64,000 nucleotides of DNA, taken from Methylotenera_A sp044228245 (GTDB lineage: Bacteria; Pseudomonadota; Gammaproteobacteria; Burkholderiales; Methylophilaceae). Below the pieces are notes generated by a model. That model made no database searches, was not told the origin of the DNA, and saw only the letters and a program-made list of their open reading frames with translations. Positions 45,921-54,837 of this stretch are shown piece by piece (position 1 is the first letter of the stretch; every line of letters begins with the position of its first letter). Location of the stretch: assembly GCA_044228245.1 (NCBI GenBank), contig JBGAVG010000007.1:1-64000 (forward strand), read 5' to 3'. The translations under genes and the position numbers were made by a program.

Positions 45921-47262
45921 AACTCTTCAATATCAGCTTAGAACTTTTTTAGCTGATATTTTTTTAAGCCAAAGTTTAGTAAATCCTAAGCTGGTTGTCG
46001 GATTCAGTGGTGGTCTGGATTCTTGCGTGCTGTTACATTTACTTGCCGAATGCCGTCAAACGCTCCCGTTCCAATTACAAGCGCACCATGTGCACCATGG
46101 CTTAAGCCCTAACGCGGATGCGTGGGCTGATTTTTGTCGCGGTGTCTGCACTAAACTGAATATTCCATTCACGCTATCAAAAGTCGAGATCAATAGAAAC
46201 AGCGGCACAGGTCTGGAGGCTGCTGCCCGCGAGGCGCGCTACAAGGCGCTGCTGGCCTCGGGCGCTGATTTTATTTGCCTGGCGCATCATCAGGATGACC
46301 AGGCCGAGACTTTATTGCTGCAACTCGCGCGAGGCGCAGGTGTGAAAGGGCTGGCGGGCATGGCTGGCCTGAATAAAAAGTTGCTGCGGCCTTTACTGGA
46401 TGTGCCTAGAGCCGTCTTAGAGCGTTATGCCCAGCAGCATCAATTGGCATGGATTGAAGACGAAAGCAACATCGATACCAAATTTGACAGAAACTTTGTT
46501 CGGCATGAAGTGCTGCCAAAATTAGAAAAAAAATATCCCGCCATCAGGCAGACCATTGGCCGTGCTGCACAGCACATGGCGGAAGCTGATTTATTACTGG
46601 ATGAACTGGCTGAAATGGATGTGGCAAATTGTCAATCAAGCCAACATGACAGCAGACAATTAGCACTCCAGCCGCTGGCAGCATTAAGCGCTGTGCGTAT
46701 TAAGAATGCACTGCGCTGGTGGCTGGCACAGCATGCTTGTGATGTGCCTAGTGCGGCACAATTGCAGCAAATTTCGCAACAATTGCTGTATGCCAAAGCC
46801 GATGCCAGCGTAAAAATAAAAGTGGCGGAAAACCTTATTCTACGGCGCTTTCAGGGCCGTGCCTATTTGGTTAAGAATGTGCCAGAGAACGCTGAAGATG
46901 CTGCGCGCAGCACTTTCAGTCTTGTGTGGCAAGGCGAAAGAATGATAATTCTGCCCGATCAGTCACGCTTATTGTTTAGCGAAAAACAGGGCGAAGGTAT
47001 TGCCCTGCAGCACCTTGAAACCAAAGAACTGATGATTCGATACCGCCGGGGCGGCGAGACTATCAAGCCGGAACAGAGCAGACCCACTCGCCGCCTGAAT
47101 GCTCTGCTGCAAGCGGCCAGCATTCCACCTTGGCAACGTGAGCGCTTGCCTTTATTGTTTATAGATGTGGATTTGGCATTATTGCCGGATATCGCTATCG
47201 ATGTTCGCTATCAGGCAAAACCGGACGAGATGGGTTTGCAGGTCATCTGGCAAACCAACTAA
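45889..47262 (+). CDS. tilS: tRNA(Ile)-lysidine synthase TilS
   Basis: 457 residues. The P-loop SGGLDSCVLLHLL (PP-loop ATPase), HHVHHGLSPNADAW and LAHHQDDQAETLLLQLARGAG are the N-terminal hallmarks; substrate-binding and C-terminal domains follow, ending in LNALLQAASIPPWQRERLPLLF. It makes lysidine at position 34 of tRNA-Ile(CAU) so that it decodes AUA. Its start lies inside accA (45889-45920 overlap). Confidence 0.93.
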   Translation: MASSKKLPANKTLQYQLRTFLADIFLSQSLVNPKLVVGFSGGLDSCVLLHLLAECRQTLPFQLQAHHVHHGLSPNADAWADFCRGVCTKLNIPFTLSKVEINRNSGTGLEAAAREARYKALLASGADFICLAHHQDDQAETLLLQLARGAGVKGLAGMAGLNKKLLRPLLDVPRAVLERYAQQHQLAWIEDESNIDTKFDRNFVRHEVLPKLEKKYPAIRQTIGRAAQHMAEADLLLDELAEMDVANCQSSQHDSRQLALQPLAALSAVRIKNALRWWLAQHACDVPSAAQLQQISQQLLYAKADASVKIKVAENLILRRFQGRAYLVKNVPENAEDAARSTFSLVWQGERMIILPDQSRLLFSEKQGEGIALQHLETKELMIRYRRGGETIKPEQSRPTRRLNALLQAASIPPWQRERLPLLFIDVDLALLPDIAIDVRYQAKPDEMGLQVIWQTN

Positions 47263-47279
47263 CCGCTTTCATTTTGGCA

Positions 47280-47317
47280 TGGTTGTTAATAACCATAATG
47301 GTGGTTGTATACAACCA
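47280..47317. promoter_or_regulatory. Tandem 16-bp palindromic operators
   Basis: TGGTTGTTAATAACCA (47280-47295) and TGGTTGTATACAACCA (47302-47317) differ at three positions. The second is a perfect palindrome and the first has one mismatched pair. Their centres are 22 bp apart, about two helical turns, so a dimeric regulator could bind both on the same face. The second covers the likely -35 region. The TTGTATACAA core resembles GntR-type sites; the regulator is not identified. Confidence 0.65.
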
Positions 47318-47334
47318 ATATTTAAGTCTATAAT
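47305..47334 (+). promoter_or_regulatory. Predicted sigma-70 promoter for the TonB receptor gene
   Basis: A -35 TTGTAT (47305-47310) and -10 TATAAT (47329-47334) lie 18 bp apart, ~120 bases before the receptor start. The -35 lies within the second palindrome, which suggests repression by occlusion. Confidence 0.6.
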
Positions 47335-47456
47335 CTTCGCATATAGGTAAGAAATAAATTTTCTTATTGATTTTATTCACTATTTTTAATCACCGGGTTT
47401 TGGAACAAATTTTGCAACTGATATAAAGATGTAATAACCAAAACTTAGGAAACAAT

Positions 47457-49814
47457 ATGCAGAAACCATCACAACTAAAAACAATACTATTAGCAGTTCT
47501 GGCTGTTTATTCAATGCCTCAATTGGCAAACGCCGAAAACAGAGCCGAGGCTTTGGAAACCGGAAAAATCGAGGTGATTGGCACAACACCGTTGCCAAGC
47601 GTTGGAGTCACGCTCGACAAAGTGCCTGCTGCGGTACAGGCTGTGACGGCAAAACAAATTTCTGAGCAGCATGGTCTGGAGCTTTCGGAATACATTAACG
47701 CCAACCTGGGTAGCGTGACAGTGACAGAAGGGCAAAGCAATGTGTTTATGCCGGATGTGAATTTTCGCGGTTTTACAGCAACCCCGTTGGCGGGCGCACC
47801 AGTAGGGATTTCCTTGTTCATAGACGGTGTTCGTGTGAATGAGCCGTTCGGTGACACTGTTAACTGGGGTGCGATTCCCCAGATTGCCATTGCCAATATC
47901 AACTTGATTCCAGGCTCTAACCCGGTGTTTGGTTTGAATACATTGGGCGGTGCGCTTTCTGTGCATACCAAAAGTGGTTCTAAATTCCCGGGCGGCGCTA
48001 TCGAGGCAACCTTAGGTTCCTGGAACCGGAAAGGCTTGAGTGGAGAATATGGCGGTCACAAAGATGACCTTGAATGGTATGTTGCAGGTAATTTCCTTAC
48101 CGATGACAGCTGGCGCGAGCATTCTACCAGCCAGGTTAACCAGTTGTTCGGCAAGTTCGGCTGGGAAAACGATAGCACCGACCTGGACTTGAGTATCTCA
48201 GTTACGAACAACAACCTGGATGGCGTGCAGGCCGTGCCAAGAAGTTGGGGCAGCGATAAAAGCGACAGGAAAGAAGGGTATACCTGGCCAGACACTAACG
48301 ACACTAATGTCTATATGGCGAATCTTGAAGGTAGTCACTATTTTACAGATGAAAAACTGGTTTCCGGTAACGTATATGCGCGTCGCAGCCGCATCCAGAA
48401 TTTTGCAAGCAATGTCAACGACGACTTTGATCCACTTTTCCCGACCGATGAACAGGGTTTTAACGAAAAAAGTGAAACCTTTCAGGACGGTTTCGGTTTT
48501 GCGTTGCAATATTCAGATTTAGGCAAACTGTGGGGGCATGACAATCAGCTGACAGCAGGTTTCAGTTTCGATGGTGCGCGCTCCAAATATCGGTCTTTTG
48601 AGCAGGAGGTGGATGAGTTTGAAGATGACCGTGCGGCGCCATCAGATGAGCCTTTTGAAAAAGAAACCGATGTGACCGGCAAAAACCAATACTACGGGTT
48701 GTACTTTACCGACGCGTTCTCCATGACTGATAAATGGACATTGACGACCTCTGCGAGATATAACTACATCCGCGTTAAACTGCGGGACAATATGGATCCT
48801 GAGCTAATTACCGACCCGGCATCGCCATTTTTTGGTCAGGAGCTCTTTGTGACCGGCACACAGAAAAAAGATGTCACCCATAATTTTAACCGTTTGAATC
48901 CGGCAGTGGGTTTGAACTACAACCCGAATCAAAATCTGACGTTCTTTGGCGGCTATAACGAGGGAATGCGCGCGCCGACGCCTATTGAACTGGCATGTGC
49001 CAATCCGGATATTCCTTGCCGTATGCCGACAGACTTTCTGGCAGACCCGCCGCTGGATCCAGTTGTGGCAAAAACCTGGGAAACCGGTGTACGCGGCCGC
49101 TTAAGCGACAATCTCCAGTGGAATGCGACCGGGTTTTACTCAACCCTGCATGACGATATTCAGTTTATCTCGGCAGGCACTGCCGCAAATCTGGGTTTTT
49201 TCCAGAACGTTGGCAAAACACGGCGTAAAGGCGTAGAACTCGGCTTGCAGGGCAAATTTGACCGTTTGAGTCTGTCTGCCAACTATACTTTCTTGCGTGC
49301 TACATTCGAAACACCGGTCACCTTCCACAGTCCTTCCAACAGCAGCGCAGATGTCGACGGCAATATCGTTGCATCAAGGGGAGATCGCCTGCCGGGCTTG
49401 CCGGAGCATGCGCTTAAACTGCGTGCGGCATATGAAGTAACCCCTAAGTTTAATGTCGGCTTGAATATGCTGGCGTTTTCAGGGGTATATGCGCGTGGCG
49501 ATGAAAATAACGATGATGAAAATGGCAAAGTGCCCGGTTACACCATATTCAACCTGGATGCCAACTATCGCTTTGGTAATGGCTGGAGCGCTTTTGCCAA
49601 GGTTAACAATCTGTTTGATAAAGAGTACTCCACCATGGGGGTGTTAGGGGTCAATGCCTTTAATACGCCAGACCGCACCTTTAATGTGGCAGGTGAGGCC
49701 GGTTGGACGGACGAACAATTCCGCTCTCCAGGGGCTCCACGTGCGGGATGGGTAGGTCTGCGCTACGAGTTTGGCGGCGCTAAAGCTGGTGCTGCCGCCA
49801 TTGATAACGATTAG
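47457..49814 (+). CDS. TonB-dependent outer membrane receptor
   Basis: 785 residues. Signal peptide cut after ANA27. Plug domain ~40-170 (PAAVQAVTAKQISEQHG, DVNFRGFTATPL, INLIPGSNPVFGLNTLGGAL). A 22-strand type barrel follows, with the receptor signature NEGMRAPTPIELACANP and the repeated YRF/YNY strand ends, finishing in WVGLRYEFGG before an Ala-rich end. The paired cysteines near ACANPDIPCRM suggest a surface loop disulfide. The substrate is not evident; siderophore, nickel, cobalamin or sugar are all possible. A GGAAAC ribosome site precedes the ATG. Preceded by a palindrome-controlled promoter, and followed 8 bases later by the response regulator gene. Confidence 0.9.
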   Translation: MQKPSQLKTILLAVLAVYSMPQLANAENRAEALETGKIEVIGTTPLPSVGVTLDKVPAAVQAVTAKQISEQHGLELSEYINANLGSVTVTEGQSNVFMPDVNFRGFTATPLAGAPVGISLFIDGVRVNEPFGDTVNWGAIPQIAIANINLIPGSNPVFGLNTLGGALSVHTKSGSKFPGGAIEATLGSWNRKGLSGEYGGHKDDLEWYVAGNFLTDDSWREHSTSQVNQLFGKFGWENDSTDLDLSISVTNNNLDGVQAVPRSWGSDKSDRKEGYTWPDTNDTNVYMANLEGSHYFTDEKLVSGNVYARRSRIQNFASNVNDDFDPLFPTDEQGFNEKSETFQDGFGFALQYSDLGKLWGHDNQLTAGFSFDGARSKYRSFEQEVDEFEDDRAAPSDEPFEKETDVTGKNQYYGLYFTDAFSMTDKWTLTTSARYNYIRVKLRDNMDPELITDPASPFFGQELFVTGTQKKDVTHNFNRLNPAVGLNYNPNQNLTFFGGYNEGMRAPTPIELACANPDIPCRMPTDFLADPPLDPVVAKTWETGVRGRLSDNLQWNATGFYSTLHDDIQFISAGTAANLGFFQNVGKTRRKGVELGLQGKFDRLSLSANYTFLRATFETPVTFHSPSNSSADVDGNIVASRGDRLPGLPEHALKLRAAYEVTPKFNVGLNMLAFSGVYARGDENNDDENGKVPGYTIFNLDANYRFGNGWSAFAKVNNLFDKEYSTMGVLGVNAFNTPDRTFNVAGEAGWTDEQFRSPGAPRAGWVGLRYEFGGAKAGAAAIDND

Positions 49815-49822
49815 AGGGAATC

Positions 49823-51232
49823 TTGCTCGCACAACAAATTCAGTCGGAGCCCAAAATACCTCAGCTAAAGCAAGCAATCAAAATATTGATTGTGGAAGAT
49901 GAGGTGTTGTTTGCACGTGCCGTGTTGAAGCGCTTGCAAAAAGCAGGATTTGAGTGCGAGCACGCTGAAACGCTGCAGGATGCCCGTGCCGTGGCCAAAC
50001 AGTTTTCACCGGATCTGGTGTTGCTGGATATGCGCCTGCCCGACGGCAATGGCATGGATTTGCTGCCGGAGCTTGCTGCAAGCGGTGTCACGGTGATTGT
50101 GATGACTGCTTATGGCGATATTAGCGATGCCGTCAATGCCGTCAAGCTGGGTGCAGACGACTACCTTAAAAAGCCGATTGATTTAGAAGAGCTTTTGCTG
50201 ATCGTGCAGAAAAATGAAAAGACTGCCGAACTCAAAACCAGTCTGGATTATTCACGCCAGCGCAACGCCCATACGGCCGAGAGCGTGAGTCTGGTTGGCG
50301 AAAGCCCTGCAATTCAAAGCCTGCGCTTGCAGATTGCCAGAATTGCACAATTGGGCAGCATAAATGACGCAGTGCCGCCCACGGTGCTGATTACCGGCGA
50401 AACAGGCACCGGGAAGGACGTGGTGGCACGTTTGCTGCATGTCTCTTGTGCCAATAAAGATAAGCCGTTTGTGCATGTGGATTGCGCATCGCTGCCCGCC
50501 GAGTTGATTGAAAGCGAATTATTCGGTCATGAAAAAGGTGCATTTACCAATGCGGGTAGTGCGCGCCCGGGTTTGATTGAGGCCGCGGAAGACGGCACGT
50601 TATTTCTGGATGAGATCGGCGAATTGCCGCTTACCTTGCAAGCTAAGTTATTGAATGTGCTCGAGCGCCGCAAAGTGCGCCGTCTGGGCGCTACTAAAGA
50701 ACGCGACGTACCAGCGCGCATCATCGCGGCCACTAATCGAGATTTGCACGAGATGGCAAATACCGGAACGTTCCGCTCGGATTTGTATTACCGCTTGAAT
50801 GTGATGACCATTTCACTGGCGCCATTACGCGAGCGCGCAGAAGACGTATTGCTGTTAGCAAAACACTTTATCAGCCTGACAGAAAAGCGCTACGGCTTAG
50901 CAAAACACTCACTTAGCCCGACCGCCATTGAAGCGCTGTTGCAATATACCTGGCCGGGCAATGTACGTGAGCTGCGTCACCAGATCAGCCGTGCCGTGCT
51001 GTTGAGCAATCAGCCACAAATCTCAGCAACCGATTTGGCGTTGCCTGCAACTATGCCTGAGCAGCGTGAAGCAAAATACCAAGTGCAGCTTACACTGGAG
51101 GCTTCCGAAAAACATATGCTGCTAAACGCGCTGGAAGCCTCGCATCACAATGTATCAGAAGCCGCGCGCCAATTGGGCATTACGCGGATGACGATGCGGT
51201 ATCGCATGGATAAGCACGGTATTACTGTCTAA
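49823..51232 (+). CDS. Sigma-54-type response regulator (NtrC family)
   Basis: 469 residues from a TTG start that sits after AGAGGGA; no ATG or GTG lies before the receiver domain. Receiver with Asp69 in VLLDMRLPDGNG and Lys at LKKP. AAA+ domain with Walker A GETGTGKD (192-199), Walker B LFLDEIGE (260-267) and an unusual GAFTNA (239-244) where sigma-54 activators normally have GAFTGA. A Fis-type helix-turn-helix ends the protein (NVSEAARQLGITRMTMRYRM). No histidine kinase gene is adjacent. Eight bases after the TonB receptor stop, so probably co-transcribed. Its target promoters are unknown. Confidence 0.9.
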   Translation: MLAQQIQSEPKIPQLKQAIKILIVEDEVLFARAVLKRLQKAGFECEHAETLQDARAVAKQFSPDLVLLDMRLPDGNGMDLLPELAASGVTVIVMTAYGDISDAVNAVKLGADDYLKKPIDLEELLLIVQKNEKTAELKTSLDYSRQRNAHTAESVSLVGESPAIQSLRLQIARIAQLGSINDAVPPTVLITGETGTGKDVVARLLHVSCANKDKPFVHVDCASLPAELIESELFGHEKGAFTNAGSARPGLIEAAEDGTLFLDEIGELPLTLQAKLLNVLERRKVRRLGATKERDVPARIIAATNRDLHEMANTGTFRSDLYYRLNVMTISLAPLRERAEDVLLLAKHFISLTEKRYGLAKHSLSPTAIEALLQYTWPGNVRELRHQISRAVLLSNQPQISATDLALPATMPEQREAKYQVQLTLEASEKHMLLNALEASHHNVSEAARQLGITRMTMRYRMDKHGITV

Positions 51233-51307
51233 GCACAGTCAGTGCTATACGTCAGAAAATAATCGCCTCGTGGTATCATTCCAGTAAATATCAGACTGGA
51301 GTTTTTC

Positions 51308-52519
51308 ATGCAAATCGGTTCACCTTTAACGCCCTCCGCCACCAAAGTCATGCTGCTGGGCAGCGGCGAGCTGGGCAAAGAGGTCATTATCGCACTGCAA
51401 CGTTTAGGCGTGGAAGTGATTGCGGTGGATCGTTACGAGAACGCGCCAGGACATCAAGTGGCACACCGCGCATACACCATTGATATGACCGATGCCGTGG
51501 CGCTCAAGACATTGGTGGCTAAAGAAAAACCACATTTAATTGTGCCGGAAATCGAGGCGCTGAATACCGATGCGCTGGCAGAGATTGAACGCGAAGGTTT
51601 GGCCACAGTGATTCCGACAGTTAAGGCTGTGCAACTCACCATGAACCGCGAAGGCATTCGCCGGCTGGCGGCAGAAGCGCTTAAATTACCTACATCGCCT
51701 TACGCATTCGCCCATAGTTGCGATGCCCTGCAAGCCGCTATTGATGGAAAAAATGGTGACGCGGGGATTGGCTACCCGTGTTTTATCAAACCCACCATGT
51801 CATCATCGGGCAAAGGCCAGTCGCGCGTAACGGAGCAATCGCAAGTACAGGCCGCCTGGGATTATGCCGCAACCGGCGGGCGCGTGAATCAGGGCGTGGT
51901 GATTGTGGAAGGCCAGATTGATTTTGATTACGAAATTACCTTGCTGACCGTGCGCGCCAAAAATGCGGCGGGGGAGATTCAAACTTATTTTTGTGAGCCG
52001 ATTGGCCACATACAAAAAAGCGGCGATTACGTCGAAAGCTGGCAGCCGCAGGCCATGACCGCCAATGCGCTAAAAGCCGCGCAGCATGTTGCCAAAACCA
52101 TTACCGATAGCCTGGGCGGCCTGGGTTTGTTTGGCGTGGAATTATTCGTCAAGGGCGATCAGGTATGGTTCAGCGAGGTGAGCCCGCGTCCGCACGATAC
52201 GGGCATGGTGACGATGTGTTCGCAAAGGTTGAGCGAATTTGAACTGCATGCGCGCGCGATTTTGGGTTTGCCGGTGGATGTGGCCATGACTAACGCAGGC
52301 GCCAGCGCCGTGATTTATGGTGGGGTTGAGAGTAAAAACTTAAAATATGACGGCCTGGAAGCCGCTCTAGCTGTGCCATGCAGCGATGTGCGTTTATTCG
52401 GAAAGCCACAATCTTTTGTTAAACGCCGTATGGGCGTGACACTGGCGACAGGCAAAGATACCGATGAGGCGAGAAGCCGTGCCAAGCTGGCGGCCAGCCT
52501 GGTAAAAACCAGCGACTAA
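51308..52519 (+). CDS. purT: Formate-dependent phosphoribosylglycinamide formyltransferase PurT
   Basis: 403 residues. ATP-grasp enzyme opening with VMLLGSGELGKEVIIALQRLGVEVIAVDRY, and MSSSGKGQSRV and EVSPRPHDTGMVT for ATP and magnesium. It makes formyl-GAR from GAR, formate and ATP in purine synthesis, the folate-free alternative to PurN; this fits a one-carbon-oriented organism but is not specific to one. Length and start match the family. Followed 9 bases later by the globin gene. Confidence 0.94.
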   Translation: MQIGSPLTPSATKVMLLGSGELGKEVIIALQRLGVEVIAVDRYENAPGHQVAHRAYTIDMTDAVALKTLVAKEKPHLIVPEIEALNTDALAEIEREGLATVIPTVKAVQLTMNREGIRRLAAEALKLPTSPYAFAHSCDALQAAIDGKNGDAGIGYPCFIKPTMSSSGKGQSRVTEQSQVQAAWDYAATGGRVNQGVVIVEGQIDFDYEITLLTVRAKNAAGEIQTYFCEPIGHIQKSGDYVESWQPQAMTANALKAAQHVAKTITDSLGGLGLFGVELFVKGDQVWFSEVSPRPHDTGMVTMCSQRLSEFELHARAILGLPVDVAMTNAGASAVIYGGVESKNLKYDGLEAALAVPCSDVRLFGKPQSFVKRRMGVTLATGKDTDEARSRAKLAASLVKTSD

Positions 52520-52528
52520 GGCCAGCCG

Positions 52529-52948
52529 ATGCTGAATACGATCGAAGAAGCCGGCAGCAATAAATCCACCTTTTACGAACTGCTGGGCGGTGAACAAGGC
52601 GGAACAGAGAAAATCCGCACGCTGGTAGAAACCTTTTACGACGTGATGGATAGCGACCCCAGGGCCAAAGGCATCCGTGCCATGCACCAGGCGGATCTAA
52701 CCAGCGCACGCGAGAAACTGTTTATGTTCTTGATGGGCTGGACCGGCGGCCCGCAGCTTTACATCGAGCGTTACGGTCATCCCATGCTGCGTCGCCGGCA
52801 CATGCCATTTTCCATTGGTGAAAGCGAGCGCGACCAGTGGATGTACTGCATGATAAAAGCCATGCAAACCTTGAATTTTGAAGAAGACTTAATGATCAAG
52901 CTTGCCGAGCAGTTGTACGGCGTGGCTGATTTTATGCGTAATCGATAA
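52529..52948 (+). CDS. Group II truncated hemoglobin
   Basis: 139 residues with a 2-on-2 globin fold. Proximal His91 in RRRHMPFSIGE, the G8 Trp in RDQWMYCM (Trp104), and Tyr37 in FYDVM as the B10 position fit group II (trHbO). Such proteins bind O2 or NO and support respiration or NO detoxification. Nine bases after purT. A 16-bp palindrome sits just past its stop. Confidence 0.92.
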   Translation: MLNTIEEAGSNKSTFYELLGGEQGGTEKIRTLVETFYDVMDSDPRAKGIRAMHQADLTSAREKLFMFLMGWTGGPQLYIERYGHPMLRRRHMPFSIGESERDQWMYCMIKAMQTLNFEEDLMIKLAEQLYGVADFMRNR

Positions 52949-52950
52949 AA

Positions 52951-52966
52951 TGAATATCGATATTCA
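52951..52966. repeat. 16-bp perfect palindrome after the globin gene
   Basis: TGAATATCGATATTCA, three bases past the globin stop. No T-run, so it is not a terminator; it may be an operator for the PAS-GGDEF-EAL gene or chance. Confidence 0.4.
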
Positions 52967-53119
52967 AATTTGCAGACTTCACCAAGGCTTGTGATTTTAG
53001 ATATACAATCTTAATTAATAACTTAGCGGAACTCAGAGACATTTCACATTGAAAATAACAATAATCTTAATGCGGATGACTGGGCACATACAACAGGCCT
53101 GAGGCGGGGAAGGCGGGAG

Positions 53120-54832
53120 ATGAGAATTTTGGTTGAGGAAAATAACGAGAACTCAAAAGAAATAATTGAGTTAAATGAAGAAAAACAACGGCTTATTAAA
53201 AGTGAAGCGCGCTTTAGGGATTTTGCCGAGGCTTCAGCCGACTGGTTCTGGGAGTCGGATGAGCAACTGAGAATCAATGCGACCACAGGTGGGCCGGCAG
53301 GATTGGATTTATATAGCCTGACGGATCTGGCAGAGGCTTGCCATAGCCACACTTCTAACGAAATGCTCAAAACCCTGCAGGAGCATAAACGTTTTGTGGA
53401 TTATGTAGTGCATTTTACCGATGACCTGGGCAAGCTGGCTTACTTGCGCATTTCCGGCAAGCCGGTGTTTGAGGACGATGGCAGCTTTGCCGGCTACCGT
53501 GGTGTCGGGCGCGATGTGAGTGAAATTGTGGCACTCAATCGTAAAGTAGAGTTTCTGGCGTCGCATGATGAATTGACGGGTTTGCCAAACCGCAGTTTGT
53601 TCAGGCAAAGGTTAGAGCATGCCATTGCCAAGGCCGCACGCACCGGACAGCAGGTGCTGCTGCTGTTCTTTGATCTGGATCGTTTCAAATTAATCAATGA
53701 CACGCTAGGGCACGAAGCGGGTGATCAGTTATTGATTATGGCGACCAAGCGCATTACCGAAAAGGCGCGCGCGACCGACATTCTGTGCAGGCTGGGCGGC
53801 GATGAGTTTGTGATGTTGATGGAGGGGGCTTCTCCGCAGGATGGGCACCGTCTGGTGCGCGATATCATCGCTGCGTTTTCAACTCCCTTTGAAATTCTGC
53901 AGCAACGCGTGTATTGCACCACGAGTATCGGCGTGAGCGTGTATCCCGATGATACCCAGGATCCGCAAACCTTGGTGGTGTACGCTGATTTGGCGATGTA
54001 TCGCGCCAAACAGAATGGCCGCAACGATTTCGAGTTTTATACCAGCAACTTGAATTTTATTGCGCATCAATGGCTGGATATGGAAAACGGCATTCGCCAT
54101 GCGCTGACAGAAAACCAGTTTTTTGTGCTGTTCCAGCCGCAAATAGAAAATGATAAAAATCAGTTAGTCGGCATGGAGGCATTGCTGCGCTGGCGGCATC
54201 CGGAACGCGGCTTAATTCCGCCACTAGAGTTCATTAAAATTGCCGAGCAATCGTCATTGATCAACCAGATTGGCGAATGGGTAATGGACGTTACCTGTGC
54301 AAAAATTCGCAGCTGGCTAGACAAGGGCTTAAGTGTGCCGCGCGTTTCTGTCAATATTTCCGCGCGTCATCTGCGCTCGGAGAGTCTGGTCAAAATGCTT
54401 AACTCGGTCACGGATAAATACGGCATATCCCCACAAATGATGTGCATCGAAATTACCGAACATGCGTTGCTGGAAGAGGGCGACACCGTCAAGAAGAACA
54501 TGCGTCAAATCAAAGAGGCTGGTTTTGGCATCTCTCTGGATGATTTCGGCATGGGGCATTCATCGCTGCTGTATCTCAAGCGTTGGGCGGTGGATGAGGT
54601 GAAAATTGACCGCTCTTTTGTGGATGGATTGGTAAGTAGTGCGGAAGACCGTGTTATTGTAAAAGCGATTGTGGCCTTAGGTGACGCGCTGGGACTGCAA
54701 CTGGTGGGCGAGGGCGTAGAAAACCAGTTGCAGGCGGATATTCTTTCGGAGAGCGGCTGTAAAAATGTGCAAGGCTATTTTTACTCGCCGCCGATTGAAG
54801 CAAAAGAGATGGAAATCTGGCTTAAAAGATAG
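53120..54832 (+). CDS. PAS-GGDEF-EAL c-di-GMP signalling protein
   Basis: 570 residues, no membrane segments. A short coiled coil, a PAS domain (about 30-140, with ASADWFWESDEQ and a PAC-like DVSEIVALNRKVE), a GGDEF domain with intact GGDEF (226-230), and an EAL domain with EAL (353-355) in MEALLRWRHPERG, LDDFGMGHSS and LVGEGVEN. Both c-di-GMP synthesis and hydrolysis look possible; in such fusions one activity usually dominates. The ATG at 53120 follows a GGCGGGAG-like ribosome site, but the frame stays open upstream to 53027 with coding-like sequence and no standard start. Convergent with rhlE, five bases apart. Confidence 0.9.
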   Translation: MRILVEENNENSKEIIELNEEKQRLIKSEARFRDFAEASADWFWESDEQLRINATTGGPAGLDLYSLTDLAEACHSHTSNEMLKTLQEHKRFVDYVVHFTDDLGKLAYLRISGKPVFEDDGSFAGYRGVGRDVSEIVALNRKVEFLASHDELTGLPNRSLFRQRLEHAIAKAARTGQQVLLLFFDLDRFKLINDTLGHEAGDQLLIMATKRITEKARATDILCRLGGDEFVMLMEGASPQDGHRLVRDIIAAFSTPFEILQQRVYCTTSIGVSVYPDDTQDPQTLVVYADLAMYRAKQNGRNDFEFYTSNLNFIAHQWLDMENGIRHALTENQFFVLFQPQIENDKNQLVGMEALLRWRHPERGLIPPLEFIKIAEQSSLINQIGEWVMDVTCAKIRSWLDKGLSVPRVSVNISARHLRSESLVKMLNSVTDKYGISPQMMCIEITEHALLEEGDTVKKNMRQIKEAGFGISLDDFGMGHSSLLYLKRWAVDEVKIDRSFVDGLVSSAEDRVIVKAIVALGDALGLQLVGEGVENQLQADILSESGCKNVQGYFYSPPIEAKEMEIWLKR

Positions 54833-54837
54833 GCCAG

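Noticed and set aside
47335..47456. Cobalamin or other riboswitch in the TonB receptor leader
   Set aside because: The ~120-nt leader lacks the conserved B12-box and has no terminator or anti-SD pairing I could confirm.
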